Part shown: piece after piece, positions 17,463-28,074 of the stretch | How positions within the stretch are numbered: position 1 is the stretch's first letter | How the letters are laid out: every line of letters begins with the position of its first letter | Origin: Isoptericola sp. QY 916 | GTDB lineage: Bacteria; Actinomycetota; Actinomycetes; Actinomycetales; Cellulomonadaceae | Reading direction: 5' to 3' | DNA: 33,557 bases | Assembly (NCBI GenBank): GCA_026934365.1 | Contig: JADHZE010000018.1 | Coordinates: 1 to 33,557 of the forward strand | Program-made: the position numbers and the translations under genes | Notes under the pieces: generated by a model | The model's database searches: none | What the model was told of the DNA's origin: nothing | The model's input: only the letters and a program-made list of their open reading frames with translations

Positions 17463-19016
17463 TCAGTGCTGGATGCGGCGACGCAGCCAGAACAGCACGC
17501 CGCCGCCGACGATCAGCAGCGCGGCGATCCCGGCGAAGACGCCGACCGTCGCACCCGTCTGCGGGAGCTCGTCGGCCGTCTCCGCCGCGGCCGGCGGGAC
17601 CTCGGCGTCGTCCGCGACGACGTCCACGTCCGCGCCGCCGGCGCCGACCGGGTTGGCGCACTCGGTGCTCGCCTCCGGGTAGCTCACGAGCTGCGAGTAC
17701 TCGGGGTTGACCTCGAAGAGCACCTCGACGCCCTCACGGGTCCAGGCGTAGTTGCCGTCCGTCTCGGCGTAGGAGCCGTCGTCCTGCTGCTCCCAGCCCG
17801 GCCACTGCTTCGGCGCCGTGTCCGAGGCACCCGGCCACAGCAGCTGGCCCTCCAGCGGCTGGTCGGTGGCGACGTAGTTCTCGCCACCCTCCGGGTGGAT
17901 GAACGTGATGGTCAGCGGGGTCTCGTCGTCGACCTCGATGCCCTCGGGCAGCGAGACGCCGTAGTCGAGGTAGGGCGTGTCGCCCACGCACACGGCACCG
18001 ATGTCACCCGGGATCAGCGCGCACGACTCCTCCGACGGGACGAGCTGCTCGATCGGGAAGATCACGTCGCCACCCTCGGTGCGGGTGTAGCCGCCCAGGT
18101 CGTCGCCGAACGTGCGTCCCTCGGTCGGCACCGCGAGCACGCCCTGCTCGGTGGTCAGGTAGGTGACGTCCGCGGTGTCCGCGGGGAGGATGACGTCCGA
18201 CGCGACCGCGCCGCAGACGTCGAGGGCGTCCGGGGCCTGCGGAACGACGGTCTGAGGCTCCTCGACGACCGGGACCTCCGGCTCGGTCGGGGTGGCGCAG
18301 TCCTCGGCGGACGGCAGCTCGATGCCGAAGTCGCTGAGCTCCTGGTGCTGCCAGTCGACCAGGTGCCCGTCCATGGACGAGCCGTCGGGGTAGGTGATCG
18401 TCTCCGGCATCGTGTACTCGTCCACGCCGCCGCGCACCAGGTCCTGCTGGATGCCCCACCCGGTGCACAGGTCGATGTCGTCGAGCGCGTCCGTCTCCGG
18501 GAGCTCGGTGTACCAGTGCTGGTCGTTCTTGAGCTCGTCCTCGGGAACGGTGAGCGGCGTCGTGCCGAGGAGCTGCTGCTCGCCGGAGTTCTCCCACGCG
18601 GCAGGCTTGTCCTTGTCGAGCTTCGGGTACAGGTAGATGCCGACCTGGACGTCGGTGACCTCCGGAGCCGGGCACGCCTTGGTGCTCTCGCCGTAGGACC
18701 AGTCGTACTGGGTGCCGTTGTGGCCGTCCCATGCATCGACCTCGACGGTCCACCGGGAACTGCCGGAGATGTCGATCTTGTCGTTGTGGTACCCGGTCCC
18801 GAAGGACTCCTCGACCACGGTCTTGTCGTCGACCTTCACCTTCACGGTGTTGGTCCGGCCGTCGTGGCCGTTGGCGTATGCCGCCAGGTTCACGGTGAGC
18901 GTGTCGCAAGTGGCCGACGCTCCGGGGGTGTGGGCGGAGGCCGGCGCCGCGGTGGCGACGAGCATCCCTCCGACGGCGAGCGTCGTCGCGGCGACGCCGG
19001 CCAGAGTCCTCTTCAC
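17463..19016 (-). CDS. LPXTG-anchored, secreted surface protein
   Basis: The 517-residue protein starts at the GTG at 19016. The upstream extension to 19148 is rejected because the signal peptide begins here. It has a basic start, a hydrophobic core and a likely signal-peptidase cut after APASA at about 28. The mature part contains a beta-rich N-terminal domain with CDTLTVNLAAY and a TYPDGS region, several paired cysteines, and a middle segment with EPEVPVVEEP linkers. At the end are LPQTG (484-488), a membrane segment and RRR, so it should be attached to peptidoglycan by sortase. No sortase gene is in the window. I recognise no enzymatic domain, so adhesion or wall structure is possible but unproven. 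It points against the flanking replication genes. Confidence 0.88.
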   Translation of the reverse strand: MKRTLAGVAATTLAVGGMLVATAAPASAHTPGASATCDTLTVNLAAYANGHDGRTNTVKVKVDDKTVVEESFGTGYHNDKIDISGSSRWTVEVDAWDGHNGTQYDWSYGESTKACPAPEVTDVQVGIYLYPKLDKDKPAAWENSGEQQLLGTTPLTVPEDELKNDQHWYTELPETDALDDIDLCTGWGIQQDLVRGGVDEYTMPETITYPDGSSMDGHLVDWQHQELSDFGIELPSAEDCATPTEPEVPVVEEPQTVVPQAPDALDVCGAVASDVILPADTADVTYLTTEQGVLAVPTEGRTFGDDLGGYTRTEGGDVIFPIEQLVPSEESCALIPGDIGAVCVGDTPYLDYGVSLPEGIEVDDETPLTITFIHPEGGENYVATDQPLEGQLLWPGASDTAPKQWPGWEQQDDGSYAETDGNYAWTREGVEVLFEVNPEYSQLVSYPEASTECANPVGAGGADVDVVADDAEVPPAAAETADELPQTGATVGVFAGIAALLIVGGGVLFWLRRRIQH

Positions 19017-19458
19017 TGTGGGGTTGTCCCTTCGGTGGTGACCGGTGCACGGGCGCGCGCCAGTCGACGTGCGAAACGGGGAGTCGTGGGGTAGTACACC
19101 AGTTTTTGGAGTAAATCGGGAGAGCCGTTGATAACGGTCAGAGCACAAAAAACCGACGTTCCGGAAGAGCCGCTCCGATCACCCCCCAACTGTGGACAAC
19201 CTTGGGGACAAGCCTGTGGACAAGGCTGTGGAGAGCGCGCTTTCCACGACCTGTGGACAACGTGTGCGGAACTTCCCTCCAGCGGCGTCAATCCGCCGTT
19301 TCCTTGCCTCCGGCAGGTAGACTGGGACGGTCATTCCGGGTCGTGCTGCGACCTCTCGCACGGCTCGGTCGAGCGCAGCCCGGAACCTGAGAGCCGCGCC
19401 GCCTGCACACCGCACGAAGCGTCGGCGCGTGCACGACGACCGAGGAGCAGCTCCGCCT
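19017..19458. other. Intergenic region upstream of gyrB: AT-rich patch plus DnaA-box array
   Basis: There are about 440 bp without a gene between the divergent LPXTG and gyrB starts. Positions 19100-19155 are unusually AT-rich and include a small inverted repeat CCGTT-GAT-AACGG at 19125-19137. The array of DnaA boxes follows at 19191-19260. The remaining 200 bp to gyrB look featureless. Confidence 0.75.
19191..19260 (+). promoter_or_regulatory. DnaA-box array upstream of gyrB (12-bp tandem)
   Basis: Four successive 12-bp units begin at 19191, 19203, 19215 and 19227, with boxes TGTGGACAA, TGGGGACAA, TGTGGACAA and TGTGGAGAG, all in one orientation. A further perfect TGTGGACAA lies at 19252-19260. 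Three of the five are exact consensus DnaA boxes. Confidence 0.88.
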
Positions 19459-21570
19459 GTGGCAGACCGAACCGACACCCCCCGTCCCGACACTGTCGCC
19501 AACGGAGCCAACGAAGCAGCCGGACCGGGGAACGGGTACGACGCCGGCAACATCACCGTCCTGGAGGGCCTCGAGGCCGTCCGCAAGCGCCCGGGCATGT
19601 ACATCGGCTCCACGGGCGAGAGGGGCCTGCACCACCTGGTCTACGAGATTGTGGACAACTCTGTGGACGAGGCCCTCGCGGGTCACGCCGACAGCGTCGA
19701 GGTGACCCTCCTCGCCGACGGCGGTGTCCGGGTCCGCGACAACGGCCGAGGCATCCCCGTCGCGATGCACCCCACCGAGGGCAAGCCCACGCTCGAGGTC
19801 GTCATGACGATCCTGCACGCGGGCGGCAAGTTCGGTGGCGGCGGCTACGCCGTCTCCGGCGGGCTGCACGGCGTGGGCATGTCGGTCGTGAACGCGCTGT
19901 CCACCCGCTTCGTGTCCCAGGTGAAGCGCGACGGCTTCCACTGGCAGCAGGAGTACCGCGACGGCGGCGAGCCCGTCACCGAGGTGCAGAAGCTCGAGCC
20001 GCTGGCCGAGGGCGAGGCCACCGGGACCACGCAGACGTTCTGGGCCGACGACTCGATCTTCGAGACCACGGAGTACGACTTCGAGACGCTGCGCTCGCGC
20101 TTCCAGCAGTACGCCTTCCTCAACAAGGGCCTGAAGATCACGCTGCGCGACGAGCGCGCCGGTCACGCCGTCGCGGACGACGAGGTCGCGGGCCGGGCCC
20201 CGGACGGCGCGGACACCGACGTCACGGCCGCCGACGGTGCCGCCGACGTCGAGGACGCGAACCCCGTCCGTACGGTGACGTACCGCTACGACAACGGCCT
20301 CACGGACTACGTGGCGCACATCAACGCGGCCAAGAAGTCCGAGCTCATCCACCCCGAGATCATCGACGTGGAGTCGGAGGACACGGAGCGGAAGATCTCG
20401 GTGGAGATCGCGATGCAGTGGACCAGCGCGTACAGCGAGTCGGTGCACACGTTCGCGAACACGATCTCGACCACCGAGGGCGGCACGCACGAGGAGGGCT
20501 TCCGTGCGGCGCTCACCACCCTGGTGAACAGCTACGCCCGCGACAAGCAGATCATCAAGGAGAAGGACGACAACCTCACGGGCGACGACATCCGCGAGGG
20601 CCTCACCGCCGTCATCTCCGTCAAGCTCGGCGAGCCCCAGTTCGAGGGCCAGACCAAGACGAAGCTCGGCAACACCGAGGCGAAGACGTTCGTGCAGCGC
20701 GTGGTGCGCGAGAAGCTCGTGGACTGGTTCGACGCCCACCCGACCGAGGCGCGCGACATCATCCGCAAGGCCATCCAGGCGTCGCAGGCCCGCATCGCGG
20801 CCCGCAAGGCGCGCGAGGCCACGCGACGCAAGGGGATCCTCAGCTCGGGCGGGATGCCCGGCAAGCTCAAGGACTGCCAGTCGAACCGTGCCGAGGACTG
20901 CGAGGTCTACATCGTCGAGGGCGACTCGGCCGGCGGCTCCGCCGTCCGTGGTCGCAACCCGCACAACCAGGCGATCCTGCCGCTGCGCGGCAAGATCCTC
21001 AACGTCGAGCGGGCCCGGCTGGACAAGGCTCTCTCCAACCAGGAGATCCAGTCCCTCATCACGGCGTTCGGCACGGGCATCGGGGAGGACTTCGACATCT
21101 CGAAGCTCCGGTACCACAAGATCGTGCTGATGGCCGATGCCGACGTCGACGGCCAGCACATCTGCACGCTGCTGCTCACCCTGCTGTTCCGCTACATGCG
21201 CCCGCTCATCGAGCACGGCCACGTGTACCTGGCGCAGCCGCCCCTGTACCGGCTCAAGTGGTCGAACGCGCCGCACGACTACGTGTACTCCGACCGTGAG
21301 CGGGACGCGTTCCTCAAGGAGGGCCTCGCGGCCGGCAAGCGGATCCCCAAGGAGAACGGCATCCAGCGCTACAAGGGCCTGGGCGAGATGGACTACACCG
21401 AGCTCTGGGACACCACCATGGACCCGGAGCACCGCACGTTGCTGCAGGTGACCATGGACGACGCGGCCGCGGCCGACGAGATCTTCTCGGTGCTCATGGG
21501 CGAGGACGTCGAGTCCCGCCGCAGCTTCATCCAGCGCAACGCCAAGGACGTCCGTTTCCTCGACATCTAG
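19459..21570 (+). CDS. gyrB: DNA gyrase subunit B
   Basis: ATPase subunit of gyrase, which introduces negative supercoils. From the GTG at 19459 it has 703 residues. GAGGAG lies 11 nt upstream. An in-frame GTG at 19429 has no clear ribosome-binding site. The GHKL ATP-binding motifs are [10 protein letters not shown] at 63-72, DNGRGIPV, and GGLHGVG. The TOPRIM domain has EGDSAGGSA from Glu487 and DADVDG at 560-565, and the C-terminal YKGLGEM follows. An acidic insertion of about 35 residues (about 233-270) is unusual. The sequence coding for 63-72 contains two DnaA boxes. gyrA follows after 115 bp. Confidence 0.97.
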   Translation: MADRTDTPRPDTVANGANEAAGPGNGYDAGNITVLEGLEAVRKRPGMYIGSTGERGLHHLVYEIVDNSVDEALAGHADSVEVTLLADGGVRVRDNGRGIPVAMHPTEGKPTLEVVMTILHAGGKFGGGGYAVSGGLHGVGMSVVNALSTRFVSQVKRDGFHWQQEYRDGGEPVTEVQKLEPLAEGEATGTTQTFWADDSIFETTEYDFETLRSRFQQYAFLNKGLKITLRDERAGHAVADDEVAGRAPDGADTDVTAADGAADVEDANPVRTVTYRYDNGLTDYVAHINAAKKSELIHPEIIDVESEDTERKISVEIAMQWTSAYSESVHTFANTISTTEGGTHEEGFRAALTTLVNSYARDKQIIKEKDDNLTGDDIREGLTAVISVKLGEPQFEGQTKTKLGNTEAKTFVQRVVREKLVDWFDAHPTEARDIIRKAIQASQARIAARKAREATRRKGILSSGGMPGKLKDCQSNRAEDCEVYIVEGDSAGGSAVRGRNPHNQAILPLRGKILNVERARLDKALSNQEIQSLITAFGTGIGEDFDISKLRYHKIVLMADADVDGQHICTLLLTLLFRYMRPLIEHGHVYLAQPPLYRLKWSNAPHDYVYSDRERDAFLKEGLAAGKRIPKENGIQRYKGLGEMDYTELWDTTMDPEHRTLLQVTMDDAAAADEIFSVLMGEDVESRRSFIQRNAKDVRFLDI
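19650..19670 (+). promoter_or_regulatory. Two DnaA boxes inside the gyrB coding sequence
   Basis: A perfect TGTGGACAA at 19650-19658 is followed exactly 12 bp later by TGTGGACGA at 19662-19670. They lie in the codons for the conserved ATPase motif IVDNSVDE. Confidence 0.7.
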
Positions 21571-21685
21571 CGGCGGACGACGACGTCGTACAACCCGTAC
21601 GCACGTCGTTGTACACCAGCCGAGCATGATCTCGAGGACGACGGAACCCGCGCCCCGGCGGCGCAGGACAGGAAGAAGGTAGACG

Positions 21686-24306
<2,621 letters not shown>

Positions 24307-24307
<1 letters not shown>

Positions 24308-25158
24308 TGACGGAGAACAGCGCGTCGACCCGGGCGTCGGCGCCTCCCACGCGGGAGGCGGAGATCGACGAGTCGACCCACCGCCGCAGCCCGGCAGCGG
24401 GCGCGGCACCGATCGGCGTCGTCCGCGTCGGCGAGGTGCCGGCCCCGCCCGCCCCACCGGTCGCCGCCCCGGCGCCCGTTCCCTCGGTCGCCCCGGACGG
24501 CACCGCCGTCCAGGGCGCGTCGCCCGTCAAGGAGGGCGCGGTGAAGGCGGCCGCCGCCGCGCTCGCCGCCGCGCGGAGCGCGGCGAAGAAGGTCCAGTCG
24601 GTCATGCCGGACGCCCAGGGCAAGGGGCAGGACGGCGCGGGCAGCACGAGCGGCACGGGCACGACCAAGAGCGCCGCGAAGCCCGCCGAGCCGCGCCCGG
24701 AGATGCACTACTCGGCCGGCGGCGTGCACGGGACGGCAGCCCCCGCCGCCGCGGCTCCCGTGGGGAGCCCGATGGTCGGGGCCGTCCAGCCCGGTGCCGG
24801 CGCGCGCCGCGTGCGGCTGTCGGTCTCCCGGGTCGACCCGTGGTCGATCATGAAGCTCGCGTTCCTGCTGTCCGTCGCGATCGGCTTCATCACCGTCGTC
24901 GCGACGATGGTGGTCTGGTACGTGCTCAACGACATGGGCACGTTCGCGAAGATCCAGGGCTTCCTGAGCGAGACGATCGGCCCGCAGGCCGTGAACCTCA
25001 TGCAGTTCATCGAGTTCGACCGCGTCGTCTCGTTGTCGGTGCTGATCGCCATCGTCAACGTGGTGCTGCTGACCGCGCTCGCCACGATCATGGCCATCCT
25101 GTACAACATCACGGCCGCACTCGTCGGCGGCGTGCACCTCACGCTGACGGACGAATGA
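24307..25158 (+). CDS. DUF3566 membrane protein
   Basis: The 283-residue protein has a low-complexity Ala/Pro/Lys-rich cytoplasmic half (1-165). The conserved DUF3566 domain follows, beginning RRVRLSVSRVDPWSIMKLAFLLSVA. It has two membrane segments (about 181-205 and 243-265) with FIEFDRVVSLS between them. The function of the family is unknown. It is found next to gyrA throughout actinobacteria, as here, where the ATG overlaps the gyrA stop by one base. The position next to gyrase does not by itself show a role in DNA metabolism. Confidence 0.93.
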
Positions 25159-25208
25159 ACCCCGTCCCGACCGGGACCGACGTCACACCGCGTGACGGCT
25201 CTCCCGGT

Positions 25209-25238
25209 TTGGGAACGGACCCGCGCGTACGGTAATGT
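25209..25238 (+). promoter_or_regulatory. Predicted promoter of tRNA-Ile
   Basis: TTGGGA (25209-25214) and TAATGT (25233-25238) are 18 bp apart. The -10-like box ends 36 bp before the tRNA. It is a plausible sigma-70-type promoter. Confidence 0.45.
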
Positions 25239-25274
25239 TCCGTGCTGCACGCGCTCCCTCGTGGGGGCGCGCTC

Positions 25275-25348
25275 GGGGCTATAGCTCAGACGGTTAGAGC
25301 GCTTCCCTGATAAGGAAGAGGTCGGAGGTTCAAGTCCTCCTAGCCCCA
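25275..25348 (+). tRNA. tRNA-Ile (GAU)
   Basis: The full cloverleaf is visible. The acceptor GGGGCTA pairs with TAGCCCC, the D-arm is GCTC/GAGC, and the anticodon stem is CTTCC/GGAAG with loop CTGATAA. The anticodon GAT is at 25309-25311, and the T-arm is GGAGG-TTCAAGT-CCTCC. The 3' CCA is not encoded. Its place after gyrA-DUF3566 is standard for actinobacteria. Confidence 0.97.
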
Positions 25349-25411
25349 CTCCAGGCCACCTCAGGCCCGGGCCCGAGACGCACGACGACGGTCGTGACGA
25401 GGAGGCAGAAG

Positions 25412-25531
25412 ATGAAGAAGCTGTTCGTCCTCCTGCTCGCGCTGGGCGCGGGATACCTGGTCTGGCGCCGTCTCAACGAGGACTCGGCCGACCGGGACCT
25501 GTGGTCCGAGGTCACCGACACCATCGACTGA
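25412..25531 (+). CDS. DLW-39 family small protein
   Basis: The 39-residue gene is shorter than usual gene-finding limits. The ATG at 25412 has a strong GAGGAGG 6 nt upstream. The product has a Lys-Lys start and a short membrane helix (LFVLLLALGAGYLVW), then RRLNEDSADRDLWSEV with the diagnostic Asp-Leu-Trp. Both the length of 39 and the DLW motif match the named actinobacterial family DLW-39, whose function is unknown. It lies between tRNA-Ile and tRNA-Ala, the typical place for this family. Confidence 0.93.
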   Translation: MKKLFVLLLALGAGYLVWRRLNEDSADRDLWSEVTDTID

Positions 25532-25561
25532 GAACGCCCGGCCCGTCTGACGAGGCCGCCA

Positions 25562-25637
25562 GGGGCCATGGCGCAATTGGTAGCGCACCTGCTTTGCAAG
25601 CAGGGGGTTAGGGGTTCGAGTCCCCTTGGCTCCACCA
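25562..25637 (+). tRNA. tRNA-Ala (UGC)
   Basis: The acceptor GGGGCCA pairs with TGGCTCC. The anticodon stem is CCTGC/GCAGG around TTTGCAA, with anticodon TGC at 25595-25597. The T-arm is AGGGG-TTCGAGT-CCCCT. Unlike the upstream tRNA-Ile, the 3' CCA is encoded. Confidence 0.97.
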
Positions 25638-25641
25638 CCGA

Positions 25642-25673
25642 AGACCCCGTACGCCCGTCGGCGTGCGGGGTCT
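25642..25673 (+). terminator. Terminator after tRNA-Ala
   Basis: A 14-bp stem (25642-25655 with 25660-25673) with one G-T pair and a 4-nt loop begins 4 nt after the tRNA. It ends the tRNA-DLW-39-tRNA unit. Confidence 0.8.
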
Positions 25674-25780
25674 CGTCGTCCGGCGACGAGCGCGCCCGGA
25701 GGTGTTGAGCTCAGGCGCCCGGTCCCGCATGGTGGATGGTGGGCCGCCGATCGGCCGGCCGTCACGACGAGGGGGTCACG

Positions 25781-26149
25781 ATGACGCTCTACCTGCTGTC
25801 CGTGCCGCACGACTCCGAGAGCGAACCCACGATGGCGACGATGGACCCGGCGGAGCTGGAGGCGACGCTCGCGGCGGTGGGCGCCTTCAACGAGTCGCTG
25901 GAGGCCGCGGACGCGCTCCGGTTCGCCGGCGGGCTGCACCCGCCGAGCACGGCCACGACGATCGACGGTTCCGGTGAGGCGGCGACCGTCTCCCCCGGTC
26001 CGTTCGTGGAGGCCCCGGAGTACCTCGGCGGCCTCTGGGTGATCGAGGCGGCGGACGACGCCGCGGCCATCGCGTGGGGCACGCTGGCTGCCGAGGCGCT
26101 CGACGGCCGGGTCGAGGTCCGCGCCTTCCAGGACGTGCCGCAGGTCTGA
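25781..26149 (+). CDS. YciI-like protein
   Basis: The 122-residue protein has the YCII-related fold. It has an N-terminal strand MTLYLLSVPHDSE, then FAGGLHPPSTATTI, the PGPFVEAPEYLGG motif of the DGPF/YciI group, and WVIEAADDAAAIAW. Members of the family are small dimeric proteins with a ferredoxin-like fold, some active-site-like but mostly uncharacterised. The ATG at 25781 is preceded by a G-rich ribosome-binding site (GAGGGGG). The gene stands alone between two hairpins and is probably accessory to the conserved gene order. Confidence 0.85.
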   Translation: MTLYLLSVPHDSESEPTMATMDPAELEATLAAVGAFNESLEAADALRFAGGLHPPSTATTIDGSGEAATVSPGPFVEAPEYLGGLWVIEAADDAAAIAWGTLAAEALDGRVEVRAFQDVPQV

Positions 26150-26160
26150 GCCCGGGGACG

Positions 26161-26196
26161 CCGCAGGGCCCCGTCCCTGCGGACGAGGCCCTGCGG
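26161..26196. terminator. Bidirectional hairpin between the YciI gene and the convergent Ala/Lys-rich gene
   Basis: The 10-bp perfect arms CCGCAGGGCC (26161-26170) and GGCCCTGCGG (26187-26196) sit in the 83-bp gap between two convergent genes. Confidence 0.7.
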
Positions 26197-26232
26197 TGAT
26201 CGGTGCGGTGCCGTCCCGGGACGGCGAGCTGG

Positions 26233-27255
26233 TCAGGCCTTGTCGCCCTCCCCCGCATCCTTCGCGGCGTCGGCGACGTCCCCGGCGGCGTCCTCCGTCT
26301 TGCGGGCGGCGGAGCGCGTACGGTTCGTGGCCTTCTTGGCGGCGTCGGTCGCCTTGTCCTTGGCCTTGTCCACGGCCTCGGTGACCTCCTCGCCGAGCTC
26401 GGCGGCCTTCTCGGAGGCGCGCTCGGCGGCCTCGCGACCCTTCGCGACGGCGTGCCCCGCGGCCTCGCCGACGGCCTCCGCCGCGTCGGCGACGGCGTGC
26501 CGCGCGTCTCGCGCCGCGCCGTCGTAGTCGGGTCCGGACTGCTGCTCCCAGGGCTCGGCCCACGGGTCGTTCTGCGGCTGGGCCCGGCGCCAGAAGGCGT
26601 AGCCGGCCACGGCCGCCCCGGCGAGCGCGAGGAACCAGAACAGCCCCTTGCCCTTGCCGGACTTCTCTGCCTCCTTGGCGGCCTTCTCCGCCGCCTTCTC
26701 GGCCGCGGCCTGGGCCTTGGCGGCCTCCTTGGCCGCCTTCTTCGCGGCCTTCTTGCCCGCACGACCGGCCTTCTCCGCGGCGTCGCGCGCGGCGTCCGCC
26801 GCCAGGACGCCGGCCGCACCCGCGGCCGCCCCGGCGCGCGTCGCGGCCTCGTTGAACGCGGAGACGACCCGCGGCAGGTAGTCGTCCACGATCTTGTCGT
26901 GCGCGGTGTCCACGAGCGGGCCCGCCTTGTCGGCGGCCTTCTCGACCCGCGGCGCCGCCGCGAGCACGCTCTCGCGCCACGCCTTCTCGGCGCGTGGCAC
27001 GAGCCACTCGAGGAAGGAGTCGACGCGCGGCTCGGCCCAGTCCTTGGCCTGGTTCGCGGCGTCCTTCGCCCCACCGGCGGCCCGGGCGCCGACGTCGACC
27101 AGGACGGCGGCCGCCTCGGTCGCGGAGCCCTTGAGCTTCTCGGTGTCGATGTCGTTGATCGTCGAGCTCACCTTGTCGGAGACCTTCGAGGAGAGCTTCT
27201 CGGCCTGGTCCTTGGCAGCGTCCTTAACGCTGTCGCCCACGTTCTTTCGCACCAT
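26233..27255 (-). CDS. Ala/Lys-rich membrane-anchored helical protein of unknown function
   Basis: The 340-residue protein is dominated by Ala, Lys, Asp and Glu in heptad-like amphipathic stretches (for example AAKKAAKEAAKAQAAAEKAA), like apolipoprotein or LEA-type helices. A single membrane segment lies at about 204-224 (GLFWFLALAGAAVAGYAFW), followed by RR and DPWAEPW. A second Ala/Lys-rich tail runs to the end. The start ATG at 27255 has only a weak ribosome-binding site, and a GTG is the next codon. By composition, layout and place beside ppiA it recalls the DUF5324 proteins of Streptomyces. I do not claim membership. The open frame extends far upstream, but antisense to ppiA and the rhomboid gene. 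Confidence 0.8.
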   Translation of the reverse strand: MVRKNVGDSVKDAAKDQAEKLSSKVSDKVSSTINDIDTEKLKGSATEAAAVLVDVGARAAGGAKDAANQAKDWAEPRVDSFLEWLVPRAEKAWRESVLAAAPRVEKAADKAGPLVDTAHDKIVDDYLPRVVSAFNEAATRAGAAAGAAGVLAADAARDAAEKAGRAGKKAAKKAAKEAAKAQAAAEKAAEKAAKEAEKSGKGKGLFWFLALAGAAVAGYAFWRRAQPQNDPWAEPWEQQSGPDYDGAARDARHAVADAAEAVGEAAGHAVAKGREAAERASEKAAELGEEVTEAVDKAKDKATDAAKKATNRTRSAARKTEDAAGDVADAAKDAGEGDKA

Positions 27256-27348
27256 GGACCCACTGTGCCACCAGGTGCCCTGGCCTGCAGCGCTACGCGC
27301 GGGCCGCGTCGTGAGAGTCCAGGGAAGGGAGAGTGAGAGGATGAGGGC

Positions 27349-27888
27349 ATGTTCGCAACCCTCCACACCACCGCCGGTGACATCCGCATCGAGCTGCTGC
27401 CGAACCACGCGCCCAAGACCGTCGCGAACTTCGTCGGGCTGGCCAAGGGCACCACGACGTGGACGGACCCGGCCACGGGCGCCGAGCGCAACGACCCTCT
27501 GTACGACGGCGTGATCTTCCACCGCGTCATCGACAACTTCATGATCCAGGGCGGGGACCCGCTGGGCACCGGCACCGGTGGCCCCGGCTACACCTTCGAC
27601 GACGAGATCCACCCCGAGCTCCAGTTCGACGACAAGTACATCCTCGCGATGGCGAACGCCGGCAAGCGCCGCAACCCCGTCACGGGCGCCGTCGAGGGCA
27701 CCAACGGCTCGCAGTTCTTCATCACCACCGGCGCCACGCCGTGGCTGAACGGCAAGCACAGCATCTTCGGCAAGGTGGCCGACGACGAGTCGCGCGCCGT
27801 CGTCGACGCGATCGGCACCACGCCGACCCGCCCCGGCGACCGTCCCGTCCAGGACATCGTCATCAACAGCGTGACCATCGAGGACTGA
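27349..27888 (+). CDS. ppiA: Peptidyl-prolyl cis-trans isomerase, cyclophilin type
   Basis: Catalyses proline isomerisation and protein folding. The 179-residue protein is cytoplasmic, as no signal peptide is seen. The active site is clear: FHRVI...FMIQGGD (catalytic Arg in FHR), GTNGSQFFI, and PWLNGKHSIFGKV with the Trp that confers cyclosporin contact. The ATG at 27349 has GAGAGG about 7 nt upstream. This cyclophilin lies near crgA and the PASTA kinase in most actinobacteria. Confidence 0.96.
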   Translation: MFATLHTTAGDIRIELLPNHAPKTVANFVGLAKGTTTWTDPATGAERNDPLYDGVIFHRVIDNFMIQGGDPLGTGTGGPGYTFDDEIHPELQFDDKYILAMANAGKRRNPVTGAVEGTNGSQFFITTGATPWLNGKHSIFGKVADDESRAVVDAIGTTPTRPGDRPVQDIVINSVTIED

Positions 27889-27905
27889 GCTCCGGTCCAG
27901 GTCAC

Positions 27906-28004
27906 GGTCGGGGTCGAGAATCTCGACGCAGTCCCGTTCACGCGCCCCAGGGGGCGCGCCACGTCGGGAAAGAGCGTACTGCGACGAGATTCTCGACCCC
28001 GACC
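27906..28004. repeat. Long inverted repeat (REPIN-like) between ppiA and the rhomboid gene
   Basis: Arms 27906-27932 and 27978-28004 pair at 26 of 27 positions (mismatch 27926/27984). Each arm itself contains a small palindrome around GTCGAGAATCTCGAC. The 45-bp spacer has its own GC-rich hairpin at 27941-27958. The layout of two REP-like palindromes in inverse orientation resembles a REPIN or a small MITE. It may also act as the ppiA terminator. Confidence 0.8.
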
Positions 28005-28074
28005 TCTCTCTCGCCTCACGGAGGGCTGACCCATCTCGACCCCAACTCCCGGTCCGCAGCCGACGGCTCCTCCC

